A DNA stretch of 64,000 nucleotides from Cytospora piceicola (lineage: Eukaryota > Ascomycota > Sordariomycetes > Diaporthales > Cytosporaceae), in contig JALQBC010000034.1 of NCBI GenBank assembly GCA_023375675.1, positions 1 through 64,000 of the forward strand, read 5' to 3'. The stretch's first letter is position 1; the number at the start of each line of letters is the position of its first letter. Position numbers and translations under genes: made by a program. The notes under the pieces were generated by a model. That model was not told where the DNA came from. It saw only the letters and a program-made list of their open reading frames with translations, and ran no database searches. Shown in pieces: positions 33,162 to 44,839 of the stretch.

Positions 33162-35588
33162 ATGAAAGCTCAAGACGAAGGCATCACTGCCATCTCAACT
33201 GCGGAATTGCCTGCTTCCGCGTCGTCGACTGACGAAAGAGCCCCAGTGGCAACGAAAACGTTGCTCCAAAAGTTCAGGGGCGTCATCTGGGACACGCTTG
33301 ATAAAAGCCCAATAGAACGGCGATTCTTGGCGAAGCTCGACGTCTATATTCTTACTTGGGCTGGATTTACTTACTTTAGTAAGAACCTCAATACTAACAA
33401 TGTTTGTAAGTACAGTCCGAAGAAGGGACCAAGTCCAAAACCGATCTTGTTATATACCTCCAGGCTGATAACCCCGGCAGCGAACGCGTACGTTTCAGGA
33501 ATGAAGGAGGAGCTGAACGTTATCGGCAATGAGTGCGTACTTAATCTAATGCTCCCACACGACAGTTGTTGTGAACGCTAATATCGTTTTGCAAGGTATC
33601 AAACGTTTACTACTATGTGGACGATGTGAGTGTCCCGCAGTGCTTTATGCGTGTGGATATTGGGATGCTCTGTGTCGACTGACCTAAACAGAGGATATGT
33701 TATCTCTCAGATACCGTCTCAAATTATTTGTACTCGGGGTAAGTACAGAACATGATACCAAGCAAAAACCACGGCCAGGTACAGTTCTTCAGCGAAAGGA
33801 AAAAAGTCTAACCGGCAATAGTTCGACTCTCACTATGGTGTCCGAGTTGGGAACTGTTCTGGGTCGTAGTGACCTTCGCCTCGTCTGCTGTGAAGACACC
33901 TCAGCAGTTATACGCATGCCGGTTTCTTGTAAGCCACCGTTACCATAGCAGTATTGGATTATGCTTATATTAGTTTAACAGGTGGGCCTGGCTGAAGGAA
34001 CGTTCTATCCTGCAGTCCACACAGTCCTCGGCGGGTGGTGAGTCTTCTTCCAATGGCCTAGTCTCTGGAAAATCTCAGGGACTGATGAACACTTCTGTAC
34101 TATTGTAAAGGTACACGAAAGAAGGTGTGTACGATACCAAGCCCACCTGATACGACATGTATCAACTGACGTGGTGAAACAGAGCTCGCGAAAAGGGCCT
34201 GCATATTCTTTGCGTCGGCGTTCGTGGGATCTATGTTCAGCGGCTACTTGGTTTGTCACTTACACCGTTATCTTCATGAACGTTTACTAACCCCAACAAA
34301 GCAAGCCGCTCTATACACCGGGATGGGTGGAGTCGGCGGGCTTTCCGGATGGCGCTGGCTCTTCATCTTCGACGGAGTCATCACTCTGCCGATGGCTCTA
34401 TGGGGTGCGTACCGGTGGATCGATACTACATGTTTGCACTTGTGGAATGTACCACTGACACGCCTGACGGGCAGGATTCTACGCACTTCCGGACCTTCCA
34501 AGCACAACTCGTGTCCGCTGGCTGAAGCCTGAAGAGACAGCCCTCGCACTAGACCGTATGAAGCGCGCAGGCAAGCAACTCGAGGAGCCCTTTACCGTGA
34601 ACGGCTTGAAGCGCGTTCTGAAGAAGTGGCACTTCTGGGTCTACACGACTTATTACACGTGAGACTAGCACTCCTCACATTAAACGCGGTGACTGACCAG
34701 TTGACGGGAACCAGATTTTTCATATGCAGTGAGAATATCGGGACCTATATGAATCTCTGGCTGAAAAGTCTCGACCGGTAGGATTTTCTCGTCCTAAAGA
34801 GTGATTTTGTAGGGAGCACCACTGATCATGCTCCTAGATACACTGTTGCGGAGATCAACACGTACCCAACGGTCATCAACGCGATTACCATCGTGACTAC
34901 GCTGTGCTATGGCTGGACCAGTGATTCCCTACAAGTCCGGGCACCCATTGTGTATTTCTCATTGTGTGTCTGCTTCTTCGCGGCTATAAACTTGACAGTC
35001 TGGGACGGCGTGCCTTTTGGGCTGAAATGGGCGTCTTATTATCTCACAGGGTAAGGGATGGCGTCTCGCCGGACTATTTGAGGGGCTCTGCTAACAAGTC
35101 ATGAACGTGACAGCTTCGCTCAAGGATCGGGTCCTGTATTCCTCGTGAGTGGTCTATCCCATCTGGTGGAAATTCAAGACATGATAAGCTGACTGGTGTA
35201 GACCATGGTGAACGAGCAGTGTGCCGGAGATAGTCTGGAGAGGAAATTCATCCTGGGGACGACGAATGCGGTTGCGTAAGTTTAGTCTGCTCCCGACCTG
35301 AGGGATCCTCGCTAAATGTCTATGTACTCCAGATATGCCTTCAACGCCTGGATTCCTCTGTTGACTTACAATACGACATACGCACCGCGTTTCTTAACTG
35401 GAAACGCAACTACAGTAGCTCTCATCGTCTGCGCGGCAATGACTCTGACCCTCGCCATCTTTCTACAGAGTAGGGACGCTGGCAGCGAGTCAAGGGCTTG
35501 TAATAGAGAAGAGGAAGAGGTGCTCGGGGAGAAGGGCTATAGTCAAAATGAGGAACGAGGGACGGTGGTTGATCGGGTGGGTGGCTAA
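33162..35588 (+). CDS. Anion:cation symporter family (MFS) permease, Dal5/Liz1-like
   Basis: Fifteen exons (33162-33405, 33481-33532, 33596-33625, 33692-33738, 33822-33928, 33982-34037, 34111-34124, 34183-34250, 34302-34404, 34475-34658, 34715-34777, 34838-35050, 35114-35144, 35202-35275, 35333-35588) join in phase to 513 aa with no stop. It is a twelve-helix major-facilitator protein of the anion:cation symporter group (allantoate, pantothenate, nicotinate permeases). Typical segments are [54 protein letters not shown] and [13 protein letters not shown]. It should import a small organic anion through the plasma membrane; the substrate is not predictable. Exon 7 is only 14 nt. The intron density is high even for this family. 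It neighbours the oxygenase at 31390 head to head. Confidence 0.9.
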
Positions 35589-35949
35589 AGGATACGCATC
35601 AGGCATCGTTTGTCAAGGGGCCGAACTCCTAGAGTCTGGCATGAGTGCATTTTGGAGTCTCGCGCGAGATTGCTTCGCATTCCTAACAGAACGGCCGGGC
35701 ATTGTCACTTTTACCCATAAGCACTCAGTATGAAGCACCCGAAGGCATAGTGACTTCCAAGGGTTGCATGTGTGCGTCACTTAGGGACCTAGACCCTCCA
35801 GCATGGCATGGGGTTGTGTAGGTGAGAATCTTCATGTTGGTTTAGTTCTTCTCTGAGATCAACATTGTATACACAATTGAGGGATCGAGCGCAACTCTCG
35901 GCATCTTCCTATGCCGCCAACCCAGTCGTCACATGTGCAGTGCAAGATC
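35589..35949. other. Convergent spacer, no gene seen
   Basis: Short 3' spacer between the permease and the small possibly secreted-protein gene. Nothing recognisable. Confidence 0.55.
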
Positions 35950-36399
35950 TTACTCCACGATAGTCCAAGCAACAGAGTCGGTGACATCCGAAGTAGAGTC
36001 GTCATCCCGTACATAGAACGACTCGTTCGTGGGACCCCCGCGGAAGACATATCCATACCAGTACCGCCCACCGGTGCTTCCACTGTTCGTTCCTAGACGC
36101 AATTGTCAGTTCCATCCCTTCACTGGGGCCTGGGACCAGTATGTATTGGACATCATACCTTGGAATGCGATGGCTGAAGTACAAGCCGAGAAGGCCTCGC
36201 AAGACGCCAGAATGTGTGCGTCCCATGCGGTTGCGTTGTAGTCGGCGACCGGTGCGTTGTATCCCGCAATGATCTCCGTGGGGAATAGATAGGTTCCAGA
36301 GACCCAGTTCAGAGGAGGAGTGAGGGTCACCTGGGTAAAAGTGGCAGCAGCAGCAACCGCTGCCATGGGGTTGAGGCCTTCTGTGTTGATCAACTTCAT
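35950..36399 (-). CDS. Small, possibly secreted protein of unknown function
   Basis: Two exons (36399-36159 and 36092-35950, leftwards) join across a 66-bp intron to 127 aa. The N terminus has a short hydrophobic Ala-rich stretch (MAAVAAAATFTQVTL at about 12-26), a weak signal-peptide candidate. Two cysteines occur in ASCEAFSACTSA, and the C-terminal part has RYWYGYVFRGG and a DSVAWTIVE end. This spacing recalls a common family of small fungal secreted proteins with a C-terminal aromatic core, but I cannot name a domain. One NES sequon lies in the C-terminal part. The intron has GTATGA and GTCTAG borders. A candidate effector-type protein by size only. Confidence 0.6.
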
Positions 36400-37122
36400 G
36401 ATGATTATGATGATGGTGACTACTTGAAGAACTCCTAACACATCGAGAAGCCTTGGGTTTCGTGCAAACTGTCAAGTCTCGGCATGAACGCCGGGCTTGT
36501 TGTGATGCTACGTTCCCGCCCATCCCGGCTCGGCGCAGTATTCCCAAACTAGAAGGTGGCTTTACAATTGGTACAATATTTTTCCGATGCGATAGGTCTC
36601 CCGTACTCATGCATGGTTGTACCTTAGATGCTCGGAACAATGTTTCAAGGCATCTCAAGAATCATGGACCCTGGTGGGGAGGAGATAAGTGTGTAAAGTC
36701 GTAACCGTCAAGAAGCCGACGATGATTGTGAGTGTCATATTTACCTGCCAAGTTAAATGTTGAGATTCTACGGTAGATACTGCATATTTCTGGCATACTG
36801 TCCATCCATTCCTTTGAATTTATACCATGATATAGGCCTGCCTGAATAATGGAGAGCCTGTCATTGGAAAGGTGCCGTCAGGACACCCAGAGTGGACAAC
36901 ATAACGAAGAGGGAGGGGCGCAATCTAATTACACGATTACATGTATATATTCATACAGAGAGGGTTAGGGTAGCTGACTCAGCCAGTTGTCTGATTTTGA
37001 CATCGCTGTCCTGAGGAGTCAGTTCAATATGATTTGTACCGCTGCAAAACAAGACTTGGTTAGCATGCTCACCATCAGGACGGTATGAAAGTCTATCAGT
37101 CGACTGTCTCGTTAAAGTTACA
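36400..37122. other. Intergenic region, no gene seen
   Basis: Divergent promoter space between the small protein gene and the Nudix gene. Only short incoherent frames occur. Confidence 0.55.
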
Positions 37123-38188
37123 ATGAAGACACTCCTAGAGGTCGTCCAAGATTGTGATAAGTGAGTTATCAGTTTAGGGGCTTACATCAAGTCGCTTTAC
37201 TCCCTCCCTGCTGGCCTGGGCTTGTGAACTTCAGAATTGCTAACGAACTTCAATCTCCGTCAGCTTTCCGCGATATGATATAAACAGTCCTGAAGAGTTC
37301 ACTCGGGCTATCGAGTCGCTATGGCTATTCTACCTACCTGACGACCCGGAACCTCGTGGTCTCTTGGTAGACTCAGTTGTGGAGCGCATGCCATGGACTT
37401 CCGGCTTCCGGCTTTCCAAGTCGCCAAGGAAATCAATCCATCTCCTCAAGCCGAAAGACACAGACAATTGGCAAGAAAGTTGTGGTGAAGCCATTCAGCA
37501 ACTGATCAACCTAGCTCGCGAGAGACACGTCTTCCCCCGGCTGGGCAAGAAGACGCAAGAACAATTCCCCATCATAGGCGCAAGTTTCGACATTGGCATC
37601 GAGCGCCCTGCATTCAGTCTCTTCGGCATCGTCGGCCGGGGCGCACACATGACGGTATTCGTGCGCTCGGAACGCGGGATGCAGTTCTGGGTTCCAAGAC
37701 GCGGTGCGACGAAATCCACATACCCCAACATGCTGGACCAAGCAGTGGCCGGTGGCGTCGCCCGTGGAGAGACACCGCTGGAGTGCATCGCTCGAGAGGC
37801 CAATGAGGAGGCCGGGTTATCTGCAGAAATAGTGCGTGAAAGGGCTGTGAGCGCCGGAACTGTGTCGTGGTTCAACGTCTCCGACGAAAGGGCCGGTGGG
37901 GAGCCGGGCCTAATGAACCCGGGCATTCTTAATGTCTATGACTTGGAAGTTGGAGGGGATGTTGTGTTCAAGCCGGCCGAGGAGGACATCGAGAGTTACT
38001 CGCTGATGGAGGCCGATGAAGTCAAAGAAGCTTTGCGCAGAGGCGAGTTCAAGCCTAGCTGTGCAATGGTCATGCTCGACTTTTTCATCAGGCACGGCAT
38101 TATCACGGCGGAAAACGAGAGAGACTACGACGAGATTGCACAAAGGTTGCATCGGAGGTTGCCCCTCAAAACAATCACGACTTATTAG
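37123..38188 (+). CDS. Nudix hydrolase with N-terminal DUF4743-like domain
   Basis: A 38-nt first exon (37123-37160) and a long second exon (37264-38188) join to 320 aa. The N-terminal ~130 residues look like the DUF4743 domain found before the Nudix fold in fungal and plant thiamine-pyrophosphokinase-related proteins. The Nudix box is intact at about residues 175-197 (GGVARGETPL, then REANEEAGL with the metal-binding Glu residues). It should cleave a nucleoside-diphosphate-linked compound with Mg2+; relatives have been linked to removal of damaged thiamine diphosphate forms. The small first exon is supported by a clean GTGAGT donor and CCGTCAG acceptor and by the restored phase (codon AAC across the junction). 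No targeting signal is obvious. Confidence 0.87.
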
Positions 38189-38951
38189 TTGAAAGTCGAG
38201 TCTCTCAATAGCGGACGAAACAGTACCAAAACACAAGCTATTTTACTGCCATTACCCATGGTAAATGATTTATGACCATATACAAATCAGAACCTGAGAC
38301 CAGAGTTTGTCACTCTTTGCTGAACCTGAGCGTCTATCTACAAGATGTAAATCCCCATGGGACTTGAAGAAGAAAGTCAGGTACATCCTAATAGCGACCA
38401 AACTGCCCCAAGAGATCCAAATGCGACTGTGCTGCGTAGCACGCCATTTGGCATAAAGCAGCGTGACAGATGCTCCTGTTCACATGTACGGATCCGTAGT
38501 AGTTGGGCCTTGGCGATCCGCAAATCGCCAATTATCTTCACAATTTCACCCGGTGCCGACTACAACGTAATGACGAATGCCAATACCCCCAGTCATACAT
38601 CCGTACACGTACTGTCGTGACATTGTCCGGGATATAACTGGGATGCGTATTTTCTCTCCATTATCGATGAATTTCTCCGCTTCCCATTCACTTCTTGCAG
38701 CTCTCCTGCATCTATCGCTTCTTCAATGGGTTAGTCGCTGCATATCTTGCTGATAAGAACCATTAAGTCGGCCTAGTTTCGGTATATCCCAAAGGTAGTT
38801 ATCGGAGTAGATGGATTGGCATTAGTGGGGATATAGCGTTAGTAGGGATATAAATTCATAGATTCCCCAGTCTCTCGCATTTTTATACGCAGCACACCGT
38901 GGACCATATTTCAAGTGCTCCCATGTCGTGAAGCTCGTTTGTATATCGACT
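38189..38951. other. Intergenic region with BBE promoter
   Basis: No gene is seen. Near the end a short direct repeat of GGGATATA words (about 38828-38855) overlaps the TATA-like site. Confidence 0.55.
38849..38855 (+). promoter_or_regulatory. TATA-like box of the flavin oxidase gene
   Basis: TATAAAT lies about 97 bp before the ATG at 38952. Confidence 0.4.
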
Positions 38952-40895
38952 ATGAACTTATTTTCACTGAGTATCCTGCTGCTAAGCACAACAACCACCG
39001 CACTTGTCCCGACCCAGTGGAACGGACAGACTTATGGCTGTAAGTGCTACGTGGATGACAGCTGTTGGCCAACGGCTCAACAGTGGTCTGCCTTGAACGT
39101 TAGTACCGGTGGTAACTTGGTTGTCGATGTCCCTCCCGGCGCTGTTTGCCACGATACCTTCCAAGGGCCACTCGGCACAATCGACACATATGATGCGGTC
39201 GAGTGTACAAATGTATCATCCAGCTTCTCTGGTGAGCAGTGGACGTAAGTACGACCGCTCCGGAAACACGCACGAGAATCGTGTTTCTGATTTTCTTGAC
39301 AGAGCCGATCTGCCCGCTGCAGAGATGTCGACATTCTATACCAATGAAACGTGCAGACCGACGACTGACCCAAGCGAGCCATGTACATTGGGCTACTATG
39401 GAGTTTATGCAATCCTCGCGGAGAAGCACGATCACGTCAAGGCGGGTGTCGACTTCGCTCGTGAGCACAACCTGCGGCTGGTTGTTCGCAATACAGGTCA
39501 TGACTTCCTCGGCCGAAGCACCGGCTGGGGAGCTCTCGTGATCAATACGCACCGCTTCAAAAACATGACCTTCACGAGCTCTTATACCGGTCCAGGGGAC
39601 TATCGAGGGCCAGCTGTGACGATAGGGGCTGGAGTTCAGGGGGCAGAGCTACTCGAGCTAGCTAATGCTCAAGATCCTCCAGCATCTGTAGTTGTGGGGG
39701 AATGTGCAGTACGTAAACACCTAGAGTTGTAGATTTTGAGAAACGACACTAATGGAAACCAGACGGTAGGACCAGCCGGTGGTTTCATCCAAGGAGGTGG
39801 CCACGGGCCTCTAACAACCCTGAAAGGGCTCGCCGCCGACAACGCTCTCGAGTTCCAAGCCCTCACCGCCGCAGGAGAGTATGTGACTGCCAATGCGGAC
39901 ACCAACCCGGACCTCTTCTGGGCGTTGAGAGGCGGTGGTCCTTCAGCATATGCCGTGATCCTATCAGTGACCTTTCGGACGCACGTCGACGTTCCTTCTG
40001 CAGGCGCTATACTCAACATCAACTCTACGCATACGACCGACGAGACTGTGTTCTGGGAAGCAGTTGAGATATTCCACAGCTACTCAAATAGGTTTGTTGA
40101 CAACGGTATTTACGTGTACTTCGAGGTCTCGAATTTCTCGCTACACGTACAGCCTTTCGTGGCCGTAAATCAGACGGCTGAGCAGCTCGATACCCTCCTC
40201 GAACCAATGTTTACCCAATTGGACGCTATAGGACTTTCCAACTACAGTACAGTCACCAAAGCATACCCAACACTGTATAACCTCTATACGGACTTGTTCG
40301 AGGGTGAAGGAGCTGGCTTTTCTGGGCTGACTGGGGGCTGGGCATTTGCGCACGAGGACGTGGCCACCAACAATGAGGGCATCGTGGCTGCATTCAAGAA
40401 TGTCATCGACAACGGGGGTTATGCGGTCGGGCATATTTGGGACCCAGGCCATGGTGTGCCTGTGTCGACGAGCGCGATGAATCCGAAATTCAGGAACACC
40501 AGTGACTTCGTCGTTATTGGGTTGTTCGTCGACACTGATGCCTCTTATGAGGAGAAGATTGCCGCCCAGGAACTTGTGACATATAACCTGGACAAGGGAT
40601 TTAGGGATGCGGGCCCAAACGGTTGTGGCTATGTTAATGAGGTCAGTCACACGGAAACATCTGTCGAAAATACAAATACTAATGATAGTACTTGACGTTA
40701 CAGGGGGATCCGCATCAACCGGACTGGCAAACAAGCTTCTACGGGACTAACTACCCAGAACTTCTGGCTATTAGGAAGAGATGGGACCCGAATGGTGTCT
40801 TCTATGCTATAGCAACGCCTGGAACGGAGGAGTGGGAGGTGATTGAGTACGGAACAAAGCTGTGCAAAATGATAAACAGTACTTCGGAAGCCTAA
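38952..40895 (+). CDS. Secreted berberine-bridge-enzyme-like FAD oxidase
   Basis: Four exons (38952-39244, 39303-39708, 39763-40641, 40704-40895) join in phase to 589 aa. A signal peptide covers about residues 1-18 (MNLFSLSILLLSTTTTAL). The FAD-binding PCMH domain has RNTGHDFLGRST, whose His is the usual 8-alpha FAD attachment, and GECATVGPAGGFIQGGGHGP, whose Cys (formed just before intron 2) is the usual 6-S attachment. The flavin is therefore probably bicovalent. The C-terminal BBE motif is YPELLAIRKRWDPNGVFYA. Such enzymes oxidise alcohols, sugars or pathway intermediates with O2 and often sit in secondary-metabolite clusters. Many N-glycosylation sequons agree with secretion. It converges on the P450 gene. 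Confidence 0.92.
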
Positions 40896-41615
40896 GGGTC
40901 ATATGAGCTCGTTAACATACATCTAGTTTCTCCCAATTTATGTATTCTCCGCCCTCAAGAATCGAGTATAAGCTGAACAAAATATCTCCTCCCATATGCA
41001 GACACGTTTGGGCACCTTGTTCAGCCCATGCATCAATAGATGGATTCGGGCAGAAGACCATCGCTGAATTTATGCTGATAATACCCTAGTCCTTCGGCAG
41101 AAGCAAAAGGGGCCCAGGTCGCGACCATGGCCACAATAGCTGGTAATATATACAACGGACAATTAAGTTCCGTAGGAAGAAATCGGGGTGCCCTAGATAG
41201 CAGAAATAGCATACAAATTGTAGGGCAGAAGGGTTTAGGCCTCATGAAGGATTCTCTTCTGTCTATTGCAATCAATTCACTCACTCACCCCATACAAATC
41301 AGTTCCATCTTTGATAATTTATGATACTGAATATGAAGCACTCCAGAGAATTAAATTAAATATTAAAACTAGTTTCCAACCCAGCTTTCTAGTCCTTCCA
41401 AGGTTCTTGCAATTTAAATTGATCCCTCAGGCGCCCAAAGGTCCGTATACTTGTTACTCCAGTCTCATTCAAGTTGTGATCACTTCTTCCCCCGGGGAAC
41501 AGTAACTAGCAACTCACGATGGTCTAAAACCCTCGCATGCGACAATTATTTTTCAGAGGGGGACGTCTCTGTTACTTGAACCATGTAGTCTTTCTCGACC
41601 CAGACAGTCCACACC
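40896..41615. other. Convergent spacer and P450 3' end
   Basis: AT-rich spacer between two convergent genes. Its right-hand part (41546-41615) still encodes, in a shifted frame, the expected C-terminal end of the P450. Confidence 0.55.
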
Positions 41616-43327
41616 TCAGATTTCCAAGGCTTCGCTGGGTTGACCAGCTGAAAGTCAAAGTATCGAAATAACTTTTCATGCAAATCAGTTTCATATCGCA
41701 GTGGCATGGTGCTCAGGGCTATGTTATGGACTCACCTCGAAGTAAACCTTGTGCAGCTCCATCTGAGCCAGAGGTTTCCCCGCACATCCGAACCTCCCGT
41801 ACCCAAAGATCATCTCGACAAGTCGCTCCATCGAGACGCGAGTCTTCTGGTCGGCGTCCATGAAGCGCTCCGGTCGGAATAGTTCGGGGTCTCGGCCCCA
41901 GTGACGGGCGTCACGCATCATGGGCAACAGGTTCCACCCTACAGCGGTTCCGCCTGGAATAAACCTACCATCGATTTCATCACCTTGAGGTGGAACGACC
42001 TTGGGAAACATTAAGGGGACAGGTGGGCGCATTCGAAGTCCCTCATAAATCACAGCCTGACACGCAACTAGTCAGTCTCACCGCGTTTCTAGTAGGTGTA
42101 TTCTCGGCACAAGCACACAGTCTGGGAGGTGACGCCAAGCGCATACCTGGAGATAAGATATCGTCTTGGCCTCTTCCTGCTTGATGGGGCTGGACACCCC
42201 CCCACTAACAGCTTGCTGGACGACACCTTTCAACTTCAAGTACACCCTCGGGGTCGTCATGAGATACAGCATGGTGGATCTTATGGCAGCTGCAGTTGTA
42301 TCAGAGCCTGCTAGCATGACGAATAGTAGTTCGCTAGTAGCAGGTCCTGGCTGGAGTCCATGTCTGATAAAGGCCCCCTGTTCATGGTCAGCTCACATGA
42401 AGAACGACTGAGTATTTGAGAAATCAACTCACCAACAAGTCCTTCTCGTCTGGCGCACCTGACTCATATCTTTTCCTGACAGCTTGCTCCGCCACACTAT
42501 AGGTCGGTATCAGCATCACATCCCCACAATCAACACCAGTGAAAATGTGCGCCATACCCCATGACAAGACCAATACCCATCTTGTCAGTAGGCTTTGGAC
42601 CAAATATTTTGACAAACCACCGGGACGTAATGATGCCCCGCAACCAGGGAATGGTAAGAGGAACGGTGACAACCACCAAAGCCCCCCGAACAGCCGCCAG
42701 GAGACCATGAACGTCCGTATCGCTCCGCAGGAAGCCTAGCTCTTTTCCAAATGCAATACGGGTGATGACGTCCATAGTGAAGTAGTTAACCACCAAAGCG
42801 AAGTTCAACGTATTGGCCTCTGAGCCCTTAGTACACTTGTCTCGAAGGTATTGGGTCAACACATTGATGAGGTCGTCCACGATAGGTTCCATGTCTAGCG
42901 CCACGATATTTCCGAATGAACCCGCAAGCTGCGCCTTGCGCTTGTCATGTTCTGGGATGCTCATCATAGAAAACATGGTGTCATAGTCTGCGTGTTTAAA
43001 GGAGGCGCTGTAAAATCCATCTTTGACGTAGGTACTCCGCACGCCTGATATCCGGCGCAATACATCTGGGTTGTCGGTGATAACCAGGCCAGGACCGACA
43101 CGTATGAGGTGGCCGTACTTCTTGGCTAGTTCACTGTAGGTCCAGGCATCTTGTCCAGAGGTTGTCACCGACAAGGTCCAAAGGTAGGTCAGACTAGCCA
43201 AGAAGGGACCTGGGACTTTGCGAAGGCGGTACCACGAGTAGGCCGTTGAAACCACAAAGTATGTGAAGACTGCTGCCGCAGTAGTAGCGACCATATGAGT
43301 CTGGATACTTGCAACGAAGTCCATCAT
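41616..43327 (-). CDS. Cytochrome P450 monooxygenase with C-terminal frameshift
   Basis: Five exons (43327-42558, 42496-42433, 42377-42147, 42056-41736, 41672-41616) join to about 480 aa as read. An N-terminal anchor spans about residues 17-40, followed by the proline hinge KVPGPFLASL. The I-helix has MLAGSDTTAAA, the K-helix YEGLRMRP (ExxR), and the heme loop FGYGRFGCAGKPLAQ with Cys at about 446. Core catalytic parts are intact. In the last exon the homologous frame runs YFDFQLV and then must shift by one base near 41640 to continue NPAKPWKSEVWTVWVEKDY to a TAA at 41546. Unshifted it ends early at TGA 41616. Only the last ~40 residues are affected, so the enzyme may be damaged, or the extra base may be a sequencing error. 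The start is the ATG-ATG at 43327. Confidence 0.85.
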
Positions 43328-44839
43328 TAAAGTGCAGAGTTCTGGTTTCAAAAGTACATGGATGTTGTCTCCAAGTGTTGGAGAGAACTTCCCAACTTGC
43401 CTCCCTCATTCGATTTGGCTATACTTATACATGACTATGGGAGCCATATAGTATTCCCCCAGAACCACATGCAATCCTCCATGGCGGGGGGGTGTGGATG
43501 AATTTGTCGATAAAGGGCTTCGCAGCTTATATTGACCAATCCAGGCCATTAAGTCAGTTTAGCCTATTCAGAAAACCATGTTGAGAGGCAATACATGGCG
43601 AGTACTACGTTGTAAAAGACAATTGTTGGCTACAGATATCGACTACGCAACATTTGAAGTCAACGTGCAGGAGGATTCAGGTGTCACCAACAACCGGTGA
43701 CATCCCTTGGAGGAATCACATGCAGTGGACTTGGACTGGACGCAAGCCTGCATGAGCGACGCAAGTTCGTACAAGACTGTCAACTACGAGTTTCAAATCT
43801 CGATGAAGGAAAGGGAATCAGGTTGTTTTGCCGAAGGGTTGGGCGCAAAATTTGGGATGGGCCCTGTACCCTTGTGTATCCAACCCTCTCTGGGCAGTAC
43901 CTATATTATGTAGCTACCTGGGTAGATGATATTCTGATTAGGTGCTCTTGAAAGTTCCTCTGGTAGCTACATACTTGCTCAACTATGCCTACCTACTTAG
44001 GTAGGCACTCGGGGAATCTTAGCCCAGAGTCTACTTATCATGTGATGGATTCATGGAGAGACATCCCGGGAAGGAGAACAGGTATGAAGCTCTCCCTTCG
44101 CATGCCAGGTTCAATCGAGAAGAGTGTGCACACCAAAACCCCGCATCTCTCCCTATTCCCTTCGACACTAGAATTACTACTGCAACCAAGGAATCTTGAA
44201 CAAGCTTCTTAATGTGGAAGGCCATAGGGCGCAAGCAAGGGGTGCAAGGTTCTGGTGTGCATTTCTATTGATGGAACCTGCGTGCCTAACCCTCTAACTG
44301 CTTCGCTGGGGGGTTCAGGATGATTAACGAATCATGCAAGTACTGTCTGGGCAACTGAGCATATAAAGAGTATGAATAAGTCCAGCAATACAAGTCTCAA
44401 GTTGTCTACCTAGACGCGCAGCGCGCAACAGCCAGGTGCATTGGCATATTGGAATAAATTGGAGTTCGATCAAATTAGGGGGTAAGCGGGGGCGGAAAGT
44501 GTAGACTCCGGGTTACATAAGCAGAGAAGACGCTATCCAATGACAGGCCAGATCCTGGACCCACCTTTAACGTCCTCGCAACAGGTCACTTGCATCATCC
44601 GGACATCTGGACATAGCGACGTGGCACCGATCGTCTGTCTCAGCGGTCAACAGTGGCAAAAACAAACAGTACTGCCCCAAGAAAGGGTATTCCTCCTCTT
44701 CGTTATATATAACCTATGTCTTTGGAGTAATTCACTGTGACTGATACTGACTGCTTCTTCCCTTGCTCCTACTGGCTCGTTTTCAACTGCTGTACACACA
44801 CACTACATTCTTGAGGTGGTCAGCACTTCGAAGGCAGAT
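43328..44839. other. Intergenic region, no gene seen
   Basis: Divergent promoter space of 1.5 kb between the P450 and the metallopeptidase. Two TACCT/AGGTA patches lie at about 43913 and 43986-44005. A palindromic TTATATATAA at 44703-44712 may serve as TATA for the gene at 44840. Confidence 0.55.
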
